64,000 nt of DNA from Heterobasidion occidentale (GCA_039111635.1 JBCAQO010000008.1:2604001-2668000), one strand, 5' to 3'; numbered from the stretch's first letter, positions 47,306-57,539 are shown. Notes: generated by a model from the letters alone, not told the origin. Program-made: numbers and translations.

Positions 47306-47924
47306 TGTTACGAACTGCTCGTTCAGTAACCCAAGAGTAACAGGTTCTTCCCTAGGTCGCACAGTGGACTGAGTGGTGGACGGAGTCTCGACTGTATCAG
47401 ACAATGATACAGGAGGGAATAATGATTGGCTCTAAGTTACACAGTGTGGGGACTGTGTAGAAACGAAGAGGTTCGTATTCGTAGATACGAATGAACGAAG
47501 AGAATAGACTGAAGATCCTCAGCCTATTCTATGGGCCTTATATACTGTATGGGGTATAGGGTAAGAGTCCGTGTGCTTCTCCAGGTTTCCATCCTAGGAG
47601 AGCTGTGGCCGCCGTCTTTCCCTCCGGCGCCTACTCTTGTACTTCTCTAGTCGCACTGATCCATCATGGTGCGACGAGGTGCTTACCCATAAGCCCTAAG
47701 CCCATGGCATGTGAATACGCCTCTCATTACTGTGTGAACTCTGTGAGCCTCGTGTCCCTCCAATATAGCCTTTACCGATGTCTTGAAGAACCATCGGTCT
47801 TGTCGGCTCCTAAGGACATGCCGAATACCTTGGTGTACGCTCCGTAGTGGAGCCGCCTAGCATGTGATGCTTGATCCATCGGTTAGACCGGCCGCGAAGG
47901 GCCCCGATCGGTCAAGTCATAACA
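47306..47924 (-). repeat. Family A 3' LTR (full-length copy)
   Basis: TGTTACGAAC...GTCATAACA, 619 bp. It directly adjoins the minus-strand purine tract at 47925-47937. Confidence 0.96.
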
Positions 47925-48737
47925 TTACCCCCTTTCTAGGTCCCAACTCCTGAGGGGACTACTCGCTTGAGCAGAAACGAGCTTCATCGTCATTCCACAT
48001 ACAATTGCTTGCTGGTCGTCAAAATAGATTGGGATACGTCTTCCCAATATCACTTCGTTTTCTGGGGCGAGAACCGACCTACGTCGTTTACAACGCCTAG
48101 GAGTTTTCCTTCTCCGTTGAGCTGTTTGATTTGAAGTTCGGGGCATAGCCACAATACCCTGTCCCTTCTCCCGGTGTTCTTCCTTCACCGCACGTTTTGT
48201 GTGAGTACACTCCTAGAGTCAATAGGCAGCTACTCGACCAGGGCTCCCTGGTAGGTTTGATGAGCCAGTGTCATCTGGCGACGATGCAGAAAGGTGTTGT
48301 GCGAATGATCATAGGATGACATAGAAACTCGTCTGTGGATGGGTGTGTGTTCTTCTTTAAAGTGCCGAAGGCCATGTCTCAGTGTTTCCAGGATAGATCT
48401 TCATCTCCTTGATCTCCGGTATCGAGGGGGACTCCAGGTGTGTGGGTTGATCGCTTTACAAAGGCTTAGGCCCACCAACCTATCAAGAACGAACATTTTT
48501 CTTGACTTGTTTTGAGTCCGGCAAGACCCCTTTGAAGATCCCTAACTCTGTCAGCCCCATACGGTGGCCTTGTCAGGTTAGAGATTGAGTGTTCGTCCAG
48601 AGTTTGTTTTTCACTAAGGGTATTGGACACGAGGTAAGGACTTTGAAGAATAGATTTTGAACCCCATGGTCTCTTGAATAGATCATGGTATCCACCTTGA
48701 CGGTAATTATGTGGGGTCAGCGTAAGGTATGTCCTGG

Positions 48738-50392
48738 TAGTTTTAACGTCGTGCCGGACGTCCGTAGTTTTGCGTCTTTTGCGGACGTCCGCTAGTTTAT
48801 CCTTAAGTCGTTGCGGACTGAGGCTAGTTTATACATAAGTCGTTGCGGACTGCCCTGCTAGTTTATGCCAAGGTCGTTGCGGACCTATCCATCTTCCAAC
48901 GTAGGAGTACCTGTAAACAAAATGGTAGACCATTTCTGTGCGCCGGAACATTCATCGGTGATGCACATAGGGCCCTAGACCAAGTACAGCCATCTTGACA
49001 GGGTTCCCATTGAGGAAGGATGGTGACGGTTTATACTATATCAAACCGGATAACTTATAGAGTTGCGAGAATAGACTGGGAAGCCATTTTGACACAACTC
49101 ACATGGCCCTGTAGACAGAAGGGCAGCTCAGTTTATCGTCATGAAGGACGGCAACTAGTTTATAGTCATTGCGGACGTCCGCTATCGCCTGGCTTGAACC
49201 TCCCGAGCCTCGATAGATTTAATCCTCCGGGGTGAGGGTAGTTTAAGGTCATTTCGGACTAGTTGATGGTCAAGGTCGTGACCATCAACCACGTCTCCTA
49301 TACTTGAAGGAGTAAATAGTTTATCGTCATTGCGGACTAGATCAACATCGTGGTGTCAACAACGATGTCGATCGACATCTCCTATGCTGAAAGGAGTGGT
49401 AGTTTAACGTCTTTGCGGACGCAGCAATGCCAAAACATATCTCATGTTTGGACACTGCTCATGACCCTGTAATGAAAGGGTACTCCCAGTTTAACGCCAT
49501 GGAGGGCGTCCGTAGTTTACCGTCGTTGCGGACATTCCGTAGTTTTACATCATTGCGGATGATTATACACGAGGCACGATCCCAGTTGCCTCTTGACTGG
49601 CCCTTGAAGCGGAATCCTTGCTTCGGACTTCAAGGGTAGAATGGGCGCGCCATGGAGTAGTCGTGGTCTTGTCGTCGGAAGACTGACAACCCGCTCCATG
49701 TCCCCAAACCCCTCGCACGGAATTGAACCGTGTCGACCCCATATTCTTTTACTGTAGGGCGTATGGAATATGGAAGCGCCTCGACCTAGTCGGCAGGGTT
49801 CTGCAACGGTGGAGGCCCTCACTTCCACCGTCTGCCAGAATACAACCACGCTCCGAGGGTCTTGGTAGCTTTAACGTCGTTCCGGACGGTAACTAGTTTT
49901 TTGTCATTGCGGACCAAGCCTTTCATAGTTTTACATCGTTGCGGATGTATTTTCTCCGTTTTGGGTTACTAATGGAGTGCGGCCATTAGCTCCTGTATCG
50001 CAGATAGGGTCCCCTAATGCGGAAACGACCCTGTAAAACTGGAGATCCAAAGTGGGACGTCCAAAACACCTGTCAGACCTTGACAGCGAGGTTGGTCCAC
50101 CGTTCCCCAACGGCGAACATGCAACACGATTTCCCACCAATATTCATGCATCATTCATGTACCAGTACCAAGGTTATGTTGTGAATCCTAAGGGCCTCCT
50201 AATGCGGAAAGGGCCCTGTAAAACTGGGGATCCAAGCGGGACGCCCGATTCGCTTGTCAGAATACCTCTTGACAATGAGAGTGTTAGATGCTTGTCCTTG
50301 TCTTGAGACCGGAGGGCTGCAACGCAAAATGGTCAGGTACTTCCCCTGCCTTCTTATCTTTTCACAGTTTAACGTCATGCAGGACGTCCGTT
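48738..50392 (+). repeat. About 17 copies of a degenerate TAGTTTAnnGTCnTTGCGGAC repeat
   Basis: Units start near 48738, 48765, 48793, 48825, 48859, 49129, 49155, 49238, 49317, 49402, 49488, 49513, 49541, 49867, 49894, 49927 and 50367. Consensus TAGTTTAACGTCRTTGCGGAC, often followed by GTCCG so that GCGGACGTCCGC forms a palindrome. The first five are nearly head-to-tail; the rest are spaced irregularly. The same array recurs at about 62578-63400. Confidence 0.85.
49716..49732 (-). other. T-arm-like hairpin inside the family A non-coding region
   Basis: On the minus strand CACGG-TTCAATT-CCGTG: five-base-pair stem, seven-base loop beginning TTCAA, embedded in GGTTCAATTCC, which resembles a Pol III B box. 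The second A copy has it at 63555-63571. No matching acceptor stem or A box is found. Confidence 0.4.
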
Positions 50393-50487
50393 CTGGCGTC
50401 CTGTGCGTGAAACCGGTACCTGTGATGGGGAGGGTCCTTTCCTCTCCGTCATCATGTTAAAGACCAGGGGTTCCTCAACTCCCTGGT

Positions 50488-51300
50488 CTAGTATCCTCCG
50501 CCAATGTCTCCGTAGTCCCCGTACCCTTCATCTGGCCTGTAATAGGGGTCAATGTCGTCGTAATTATCGACTTCGACCTCGTCCCAGGCGTCTAGTTCCG
50601 CTCGAGTCCAGGAAGTAGTTCGCTGAGTCGGGCGCTGGCGGATTGGAGTTCTTCTACCAATGTGTGGATGCGCTCCTTCAGGTCGATTATCTCGAGGACG
50701 GTTTGGAGTCGGCGAATCTCTTGGTCGAGCTCTTCTAGGACTGCTTCGCCTGGGTTGAGGGGTTGCCCTTGTTCTCTGGCTCCCTCGTCCCTCATTCCTC
50801 CTGTACCTTGGAGGATGCTCCTCATTGCTGCCTCCTGCGTCCTGCCCGGTGGATTGTCCTGCTGATATAGGATGAAGGGCCTCTCGGTCCCTTCGTGCCT
50901 GTCGTTGGACCGTGGCCCAGACATATTCGGTCTGGGAGGATGCGTCTCGACTACTTGTAGCCGGTACCGCTCTGCTAGCTTCGCTCCATGTTTGGACGCG
51001 GAATGGGTCAATCCGAACGGGAGGGGCGTGGTGAGAATGTCTTGTGTCGGTGTGCGAGATGAGGGCGGGTAGGAGCTCCAGATTGATGAAGGAGGAGAAC
51101 TCGTCCAGGTGAATGAGTAGGGCGTAAGCCCCATTATTTCCTCGGGCGTACCAGGAGGCGGCCCTATGATCATCTGCATAGGCCAGAAGCCTGACCTGGT
51201 CGCTCGCGTCAGCGAGGCGTCGGGGTATGTCGTCGCTCTCGCTCCCTGGTTGCCCTGCGAAGAAGTTAGCGAGCCTTTGTAAGGCCAGCGCTGTGGCCAT
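50488..51300 (-). CDS. Family A post-pol reading frame, second part
   Basis: 270 codons. The N-terminal half is protein-like (VRLLAYADDHRAASWYARGN, then ALLIHLDEFSSFINLELLPA), the C-terminal half is Arg/Pro-rich. The alternative -1 frame at about 50592-50880 looks more like protein there (LEELDQEIRRLQTVLEIIDL, ERIHTLVEELQSASARLSEL: coiled coil). A frame change in the middle is therefore likely. No family is recognised. Confidence 0.5.
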   Translation of the reverse strand: MATALALQRLANFFAGQPGSESDDIPRRLADASDQVRLLAYADDHRAASWYARGNNGAYALLIHLDEFSSFINLELLPALISHTDTRHSHHAPPVRIDPFRVQTWSEASRAVPATSSRDASSQTEYVWATVQRQARRDREALHPISAGQSTGQDAGGSNEEHPPRYRRNEGRGSQRTRATPQPRRSSPRRARPRDSPTPNRPRDNRPEGAHPHIGRRTPIRQRPTQRTTSWTRAELDAWDEVEVDNYDDIDPYYRPDEGYGDYGDIGGGY

Positions 51301-51305
51301 CTGAA

Positions 51306-51863
51306 TTACCGCGGAGATGGTGTGCGCTGGAGTAGGGCGTCTCCTAGTCCTTCCAACTCTCCGGGGTGCAGATCTCGACTACTGGTAGGGGGCCCTCTGG
51401 TCCTGGCAGCTGATGTACCAGCCGTTGCTGGTTCTTGTACACCTGCCTCAACAGTTGTAGGCGATGCCAGGTCCGAAAGGTTTCCTGGTCTTCTTCCGCC
51501 TCTCGTTTCCTGTCTTGCGTCTCCTTGAGCCAACGCTGACGTCGGTCGCGGAGGCGTTGACGGAGCATGCCTTCCTTCTGTTTGACGTCCTTCATCGTGC
51601 TCGTCATGAGCTCTCTCAAACCGTGGTGAGGTTCGGGAACCCGTTCGATCTTTGACGGTGAGCGCGGTTTGATGGACACTGATTTGGACGGGAACTCCTT
51701 CTGGAGTTGTTGGGCGGCTGTTTCGGCTAGGGTGTCCAGTGTCGGGGTTGGCCACGGCCAGAATGATGTCTGGTGAGGGGTTTCTTGAAGGGGAGGAGGT
51801 AGTCCCGTCATCGATGAGCATGGCACGTCCAGGGGAGTAATCAAGGGAGGAGTGGTCGGACAT
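51306..51863 (-). CDS. Family A post-pol reading frame, first part
   Basis: Starts 59 nt after the pol stop with MSDHSSLDYSPGRAMLIDD, similar in style to the N-terminus of the family B third gene. The alternative frame 51344-51844 carries a long charged coiled coil (LRQRLRDRRQRWLKETQDRK, then REAEEDQETFRTWHRLQLL) that looks more natural than the listed frame in this stretch. Either an intron or an indel joins the two frames. Function unknown. Confidence 0.5.
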   Translation of the reverse strand: MSDHSSLDYSPGRAMLIDDGTTSSPSRNPSPDIILAVANPDTGHPSRNSRPTTPEGVPVQISVHQTALTVKDRTGSRTSPRFERAHDEHDEGRQTEGRHAPSTPPRPTSALAQGDARQETRGGRRPGNLSDLASPTTVEAGVQEPATAGTSAARTRGPPTSSRDLHPGELEGLGDALLQRTPSPR

Positions 51864-51921
51864 GTACTGGGGAGGATTCTTGCTTTGAAAGAGGGAGGGA
51901 TGTCTCCCCTTTTATATCTTT

Positions 51922-54900
51922 CTAAAGCCTAATCGTCGCTGGCCGGGGCTTGTCTGGGTAGTTTTCGTGGAATTCTCGAAGCGCCTCGTCGGCCGTGTCT
52001 TTGAGGAGGGCAAAGGGTTCCCAAGTGTTATCAGCCTCGGAGTATCCGACCCACTTGACAAGGTACTTGGTCCCTCGTCCCTGGCGTCTTGAATCTAGAA
52101 TGGCCTCCACTTCGTAGTGCTCTTCTTCATTCAGGATCTCTGGGGCAGGTCTGGGGAAGTTCCTTCCGTGGGCCTCTGTCTCGTGATATTCCGTGAGTAT
52201 GGAGGCATGAAACACCGGGTGTATCTTCCATGTTTCGGGTATTTCCAACCGATAAGCCAGAGGACCGATTCTTTCGGTCACTGAAAAGGGGCCATAGCGT
52301 CGAGGTGCCAACTTGAATTTCGGGTGAGTCGTCCGAATGTGGGTTCCTTCTAACCAGACTTGGGTTCCTACTTCCCACTGTGGGAGTTTCCTGTGCAGGT
52401 CCCGGTCCTTGGCGTGCTGCGCTGCTATTTGTAGGCTCGCGGCCGCATCTTCTTGGACTTCTTTGATTAGCTGCAAACGTTCAGTCACTGCGGGCACCTT
52501 GGTCTCCAGAGCTGAGTCGACCGAATATGGTGGATTGAACCCATAAAGGACTTCAAACGGCGACTTCCCAGTGGCGGAGTGTCTTCGGGTATTGTGGGAG
52601 AATTCTGCGAAGGGGATCAAGTCTACCCAATTATCTTGATGGTAGTTGCAGAAAACTCGCAGGAATTGCTCGATCTCTTGGTTTACCCGTTCTGTTTCTC
52701 CGTCCATTTTGGGGTGGTAAGCCGTGCTGAGGGCAGGGGTAATTCCCATTCCTTTCCATAGTTCCCTTGTGAACTTTGCCGCAAATTGAGGACCTCTGTC
52801 GGACACCACTTTGGTTGGTAAGCCATATCGTTTGAACACATTGTCCTGGAAGAGCGTCGTGGTTTCTTCGGCCGTGATTGTCTTCTTGCACGGGGTTATG
52901 ACTATTCCTTTTGACAGACCCTGATCGACTACCACGTTGATCGAGTCGTAGCCTCTGCTTTCCGGGAGGTCTGTCACGAAGTCGGTGGAGATAAAGCGCC
53001 AAGGGGCGTTTGTGGTTTCCAGCGGTTGAATCGGTGGATGGGTCCTATGGGGGAGGTTCTTGGTAGATTGGCAGACTGCACATCCATCCACATATGCGTG
53101 TACAAATTTGGTCATGCTTGACCACCAGTAATGGTGTTGGACCAATTCTAAGGTCTTTGCTCGCCCCGGGTGTCCTGTAGCCATAGTGTCATGGTGCGTT
53201 TTGACAATCATTCGTCGAAGGAGGTCGTCCTTTGGGACGCATATGTAACCGTCGCGTCTTGTGATGCCTTCTTCATGTGTCCATTTTCCTAGGTCGCCCT
53301 TCATTGCGTTTGGACCTTTTTCCAGCAGTTTCTTGAGGGCGACATCAACCAGCAAATCGTGTTCCGAGCGCGAGTGTCGAATAAGGGAGAGGATGTCCGA
53401 GGATACGAGTTCTGTTGTTTTGACGTGTATGCTTTCGCTCGGCTCTACTAGAGTTTCGCTGGACTCAGTGAAAAGTCTGGACGGGAGTAGAGTCTGTGCC
53501 TTGTTATCAGATTCCACCCCCTCACTAAGGTCTGGACGCCTGGACAGAGCATCGGCATGATTAGTAGTTCCGGCCTTGTAACTGAGCTGGAAGTCAAATC
53601 GGGACAAAAACAGACTCCAGCGCGCTTGTCGCCTTGACAGGTCGCGCGCCGTCTTAAAGTGTTCTAGGTTTTTATGGTCCGTCCAGACCTCAAAGGGATG
53701 TCGAGCGCCTTCGAGGTAGTGTTTCCAGTGTTCCAGTGCTTTGATGATGGCGAGGAGTTCGCGATCATGCACGTCGTAATTCCGTTCGGCCGGTGAGAAC
53801 GATCCTGAGAGGTATGCCACAGGGTGCCAGTCGTTATCAGGTCCTTCCTGTAAGAGGACTGCACCATATGCTGCGAGGGAAGCGTCGGTAACAAGCCGGT
53901 AAGGGCGCATCGGGTCAGGGTACAACAGGACGGGTTGGCTGATGAAGGTTCTCTTCAGTCGGTCAAACGCCTGTTGGCACTCTGCGGTCCAGTCCCATTT
54001 CACATCCTTCTTTGTGAGGTCATGCAGGGGTCGAGCGATCAAAGAGAATTTATCAATGAATCGTCGGTAGAAGTTCCCTAAGCCTAAGAAAGAGCGGATG
54101 TCGCGAACTGTGCGTGGGATGGGCCATTCCTGGATAGCTTCAATCTTCGAGTCTTCCATAGCGACGTGGTCTTTCGAGATTGTGTACCCAAGGTAGTTTA
54201 GCTTCTCCTTGTGGAACTCGCACTTCTCTGGTTTGAGGTAAAGATCGTTGTCGCGCAGGATTTGGAGGACTCGCCGAAGAATCACAATGTGTTCCGCTGT
54301 GGTCTTCGTGAAGATGAGGATGTCGTCCATATATACCGCGATTTTCCGGGCCAGGATGAGTTCTTGGAAGATCATGTTCATCATGGCTTGGAAGGTTCCC
54401 GGGGAATTACAGAGCCCAAAGAACATCACTGTGGGTTCGAAGAGTCCCAAGGGTGTGACGAAAGCTGCCTTGGACTCGTCTCCTTTCTTGATGCGCACGT
54501 TGTTATATCCCCACCGAACATCGAGCTTTGAGAACACCGTTGCGCCTTTAATGATATCCAATAGTTCTTGGATTAATGGCAGGGGGGTGACGTCTCGAAT
54601 AGTGTGTTCGTTAAGGTGGCGATAGTCTTGTACCGGACGGAGCTTCCCATCTTTCTTACTTACAAAAAAGAAAGAGGCCGCGCTATGTGCTGTTGACCGA
54701 CGTATTGTTCCTCTGGAAAGGTGCTCTTTGACGAACTTCCCTAACTCGTCATGCTTTTCCGGGCTCAGGGGAAATATCCGCGGGGCCTGGGGTACAAAAG
54801 ACGGTTTGAGGTTTATCGCGTGGTCCCATATTGTATGTTGGGGAAGCCTCTGCGATCGTCGTTCGCTGAAGATGTCGAGGTAAGAATGATATTCTGTCGG

Positions 54901-55776
54901 CACCCGACCTTTCAAGTCGGTGGTGTCGATTTCTTCCTCCAGGTCTTCGTCAAAGCTTGCGAACCCCGAGGGTTCTGGAGCTACCTTTCTAATGACGGAT
55001 TCTCCTGCGCTATCCATTGCGGAGGAGTCAAACTGCGTTTGCGCTTTTTCAGCGACTTTTCCTGAAGCTTTGTCCTGGGCTGCCTCTTGTTGGGCTTGCC
55101 GGTGTTGCTTCCTTTCGGTTACTTGTTCTTCGAGCCACTCCCGAGCCTTACGTTGTCGGGATTTGTGCTCGAGTAGTTCCATGAACCGAGTTTTCCATTC
55201 CTTCGCGGGTACTTGGCTCCATTGTTCTTTAGTCCAAGTCCACGAAGGTCCTACCGGTTCTGAGACAAGATGCGGTTTCGTCCGCTGAGGAACCTTGTCA
55301 CCGCGTAGTTTCGCTAGCCATGCCTTCTTGGTAGGCTCTTCCCTTGCCTTGGTAAACCCATATGGTTGCCAGCAATCTCTGGGGCAACGATCAAAGTGTA
55401 CTTCACGGCGCCTCCACCCGATGGAGGGGTCGTGGTATTTCAACCAATCCGTTCCTAGGAGCACGTCGTCTTTTCCTAGATTGGTGATGAACATCTGGAC
55501 GCGTTCAGTGTGAGTTCTCCCTCGTCTATCCTTGACGGTGAGATTCGCGTCTAGGCCTCGTCGAATGAGGCCTGCTTTGTTGATGGTGTCGTCGACGTTG
55601 CGAACGCGAATGGGGCGGTTTAAAGGATAGGTGGGGAGATCGTGCTTCCGTACCCACTCTTCATTTACCAGGATCCCTTCGCATGCTGAGTCGATGGCGG
55701 CTCTGGCTCCAGCGCTTCTTCCTCGAGTTGTTAATCGCACGTCAAGTCGAATGGGGGTAATAATGCGACTGTTCAT
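51922..55776 (-). CDS. pol: Pol polyprotein of family A chromovirus
   Basis: 1284 codons from ATG 55776; the frame is open back to the gag stop. Domains: protease with AIDSACEGILV (the usual DSGA is DSAC here); reverse transcriptase with AVYMDDILIF; RNase H with LVTDASLAAYGAVL and VWTDHKNLEHF; integrase HHDTMATGHPG ... CAVCQ zinc finger and D, D, E core in STDFVTDLPE, VVSDRGPQF and DGETERVNQ; chromodomain EVEAILDSRRQGRGTKYLVK followed by WVGYSEADNTWEP. Expression by -1 frameshift at GGATTTT, just before the gag stop, is inferred. The enzyme set is complete. Confidence 0.95.
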   Translation of the reverse strand: MNSRIITPIRLDVRLTTRGRSAGARAAIDSACEGILVNEEWVRKHDLPTYPLNRPIRVRNVDDTINKAGLIRRGLDANLTVKDRRGRTHTERVQMFITNLGKDDVLLGTDWLKYHDPSIGWRRREVHFDRCPRDCWQPYGFTKAREEPTKKAWLAKLRGDKVPQRTKPHLVSEPVGPSWTWTKEQWSQVPAKEWKTRFMELLEHKSRQRKAREWLEEQVTERKQHRQAQQEAAQDKASGKVAEKAQTQFDSSAMDSAGESVIRKVAPEPSGFASFDEDLEEEIDTTDLKGRVPTEYHSYLDIFSERRSQRLPQHTIWDHAINLKPSFVPQAPRIFPLSPEKHDELGKFVKEHLSRGTIRRSTAHSAASFFFVSKKDGKLRPVQDYRHLNEHTIRDVTPLPLIQELLDIIKGATVFSKLDVRWGYNNVRIKKGDESKAAFVTPLGLFEPTVMFFGLCNSPGTFQAMMNMIFQELILARKIAVYMDDILIFTKTTAEHIVILRRVLQILRDNDLYLKPEKCEFHKEKLNYLGYTISKDHVAMEDSKIEAIQEWPIPRTVRDIRSFLGLGNFYRRFIDKFSLIARPLHDLTKKDVKWDWTAECQQAFDRLKRTFISQPVLLYPDPMRPYRLVTDASLAAYGAVLLQEGPDNDWHPVAYLSGSFSPAERNYDVHDRELLAIIKALEHWKHYLEGARHPFEVWTDHKNLEHFKTARDLSRRQARWSLFLSRFDFQLSYKAGTTNHADALSRRPDLSEGVESDNKAQTLLPSRLFTESSETLVEPSESIHVKTTELVSSDILSLIRHSRSEHDLLVDVALKKLLEKGPNAMKGDLGKWTHEEGITRRDGYICVPKDDLLRRMIVKTHHDTMATGHPGRAKTLELVQHHYWWSSMTKFVHAYVDGCAVCQSTKNLPHRTHPPIQPLETTNAPWRFISTDFVTDLPESRGYDSINVVVDQGLSKGIVITPCKKTITAEETTTLFQDNVFKRYGLPTKVVSDRGPQFAAKFTRELWKGMGITPALSTAYHPKMDGETERVNQEIEQFLRVFCNYHQDNWVDLIPFAEFSHNTRRHSATGKSPFEVLYGFNPPYSVDSALETKVPAVTERLQLIKEVQEDAAASLQIAAQHAKDRDLHRKLPQWEVGTQVWLEGTHIRTTHPKFKLAPRRYGPFSVTERIGPLAYRLEIPETWKIHPVFHASILTEYHETEAHGRNFPRPAPEILNEEEHYEVEAILDSRRQGRGTKYLVKWVGYSEADNTWEPFALLKDTADEALREFHENYPDKPRPATIRL

Positions 55777-55853
55777 TGCTCCGATTCGAATGTATGACGG
55801 GGAATCGTACTCGAGTTTCCTCGACCCTCTCTCTTCGGCTGGTGAAGGAGAGG

Positions 55854-57068
55854 TCAGGAAAAATCCTCTGCCAGATCCACCAACATTTGCCTTTGCTCGG
55901 CCTTTCCTACTCCTTGGAAGAGCGCTCGGACGCCATTAATATCACTGATGGGTCCGTTGCTTCGTCGTCCGTTAGGCGGTACGTAGCGCTCTCCATCGCT
56001 CTGGCGTGATCCTCCCCTTCTCGGGGAAGGGTCCTCACGTTCCACCGAATTACCAGGTTGTGGTACCCGACGGTGGTGGCCATGAGAACTCCCCTCCTCC
56101 AATCCTTGATGTAGTCGCGCATCGTTTCCCATCGGGGATTCTTGCTCGTCTTCATCCTCCATGTCTGCAGCGCGAGTTCGTCTACCTCCTCTGCCCACCG
56201 ACTTGCGCGAATTTCCTCGAGACGGGGGAACGCCTCTACGAGGGGAACGACAATCAGCTATCCCGTGCCCTGGTCTTCCGCAATTGTAGCAGGAAAAGGG
56301 AGCGGGTCTCTTGCCATCGTATACACGCTTGTTCCGATCGGCGTCTCTTTTGCGAGAGGCGTCAATATCCATGTCAACCACCTGGTTGTTCATTCTGCGC
56401 GGAGCGGTGGTAGAGTTATAACGACGAGCTGGTTGGAGGTGGAAGCGGTTGAGGAAGTCGCTTCGGAATGAGGTGGAGTTGGCGAGGATCGCCTTTTGAG
56501 CACTTCGGGCTCTCAAGCGTCCATCTATTTCACAGGCAGTGTTAACCCAGTCTTGGATTGTGTCTTTCGGCGGAGTTTCTTTGTCATAGATCTTGTCCAT
56601 GACTCTCGGATCGAGCCCCCTCTGGAAGTAGGGAACTTGTTCCCTGTCGGTGATGTCGGCGTCGGCGGCTATAAGGATGAATTGGTTTGAATATTCATCC
56701 ACCGTCATCTTCCCCTGAGAGAAAGACATGAGGGCGCTTCGGGCCTTGTCCGTAAGGTTCGTTTCCTTGAACTGGAGTTTAAACCTGACAAGGAAGTCGT
56801 CCCAAGTTCCTACGGTCTTGGGCGGGGTCGCCCCTACTGTCTTCTTTAGGAAGCTCTCTGCCCATACGCCGGCCGTCCCATATCTCATGCAAGAGAGAGC
56901 GAGAGAAACCTTGTCTGAATCCGTCTTGTATCGGTCTGGTTCTGCTGTAAAAAGGAGGAGGCAATTCATGATGAATTTCTGTGATTGTGTTCGGTCCCCT
57001 TCGAAGTTATCAGGGAGCTTGAGTTTGCCCCTTCCCGACGAAACGGGGGGGTCTGTAGGGTTTGACAT
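55854..57068 (-). CDS. gag: Gag of family A chromovirus (full-length copy)
   Basis: 404 codons from ATG 57068: capsid-like region (SQKFIMNCLLLFTAEPDRYK, TVDEYSNQFILIAADADITD, VPYFQRGLDPRVMDKIYD), zinc knuckle CYNCGRPGHGIADC, Arg/Gly-rich tail. The frame ends GAG GAT TTT TCC TGA; the pol frame enters by reading GGA TTT TTC. The frame stays open upstream of the ATG with conserved acidic sequence (TSEEEEGTSESESSDIQTP), so an earlier start is possible. Confidence 0.92.
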   Translation of the reverse strand: MSNPTDPPVSSGRGKLKLPDNFEGDRTQSQKFIMNCLLLFTAEPDRYKTDSDKVSLALSCMRYGTAGVWAESFLKKTVGATPPKTVGTWDDFLVRFKLQFKETNLTDKARSALMSFSQGKMTVDEYSNQFILIAADADITDREQVPYFQRGLDPRVMDKIYDKETPPKDTIQDWVNTACEIDGRLRARSAQKAILANSTSFRSDFLNRFHLQPARRYNSTTAPRRMNNQVVDMDIDASRKRDADRNKRVYDGKRPAPFSCYNCGRPGHGIADCRSPRRGVPPSRGNSRKSVGRGGRRTRAADMEDEDEQESPMGNDARLHQGLEEGSSHGHHRRVPQPGNSVEREDPSPRRGGSRQSDGERYVPPNGRRSNGPISDINGVRALFQGVGKAEQRQMLVDLAEDFS

Positions 57069-57527
57069 AATATTTCGGGTGTTGATCGGTGTTTGAATAT
57101 CCGAGGATTCGGACTCGGATGTTCCTTCTTCTTCCTCCGATGTGTCCGGGATTTCCGGTTCGGGGTTCCTGTACTGGGGTGGTTCTACCCAGTCTTCTGC
57201 TGTTTCGTCCCAGGCCCACTCAGCTTCTGTTCCGTCTTCTCTTGTGAAGAAGTATCGTCCTTCTCGGTACGAGCAGTTATCAAAGTTTGGGGGTGCTGGC
57301 CGATTGGTGTCGGAGTAATACCAGCGGTTTTCTCTTTGATGGATAGGACGATTGTTCTGTCGAAGTTGGTTCTGGGTTCGTCTAGTGCCTGGTGGAAATC
57401 CTAGGCCTAGGTCTTGCTCCAGGGTGTGTGAAGTAACTCTCTTCGGTGGGGGTCTATGCCACCGATGAGGGTTGTGAGAAAGAGTGTGGCAGCAAGCAGA
57501 GTGTGGTGCAAGGTAGGGGCAAAAGCG

Positions 57528-57539
57528 AGTCTATTCTAG
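57528..57539 (-). other. Predicted self-priming primer-binding site of family A
   Basis: Directly after the 5' LTR on the minus strand: CTAGAATAGACT. AGAATAGACT is the exact complement of the predicted first ten bases of the RNA (minus strand 57743 to 57734, AGTCTATTCT). Confidence 0.65.

Larger units (their letters stand above)
47925..50487 (-). other. Non-coding 3' internal region of family A
   Basis: About 2.5 kb between the third reading frame and the 3' LTR with no protein-like frame. It is almost identical to 61763-63600, the same part of another A copy. It is rich in short inverted repeats and contains the dispersed 25-27 bp repeat described separately. Its conservation between copies reflects youth and does not prove function. 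Confidence 0.8.

Noticed and set aside
49700..49830. Candidate tRNA gene around the T-arm-like hairpin
   Set aside because: No acceptor stem partner (CCCCTCG) or A box at the right distance on the minus strand; reported only as a hairpin.
48738..50392. CRISPR-like array
   Set aside because: Units are degenerate, irregularly spaced, lie inside a eukaryotic retrotransposon, and have no spacer structure or cas genes.
54211..54625. Plus-strand frames inside pol of family A
   Set aside because: Antisense shadows of the reverse-transcriptase coding sequence.
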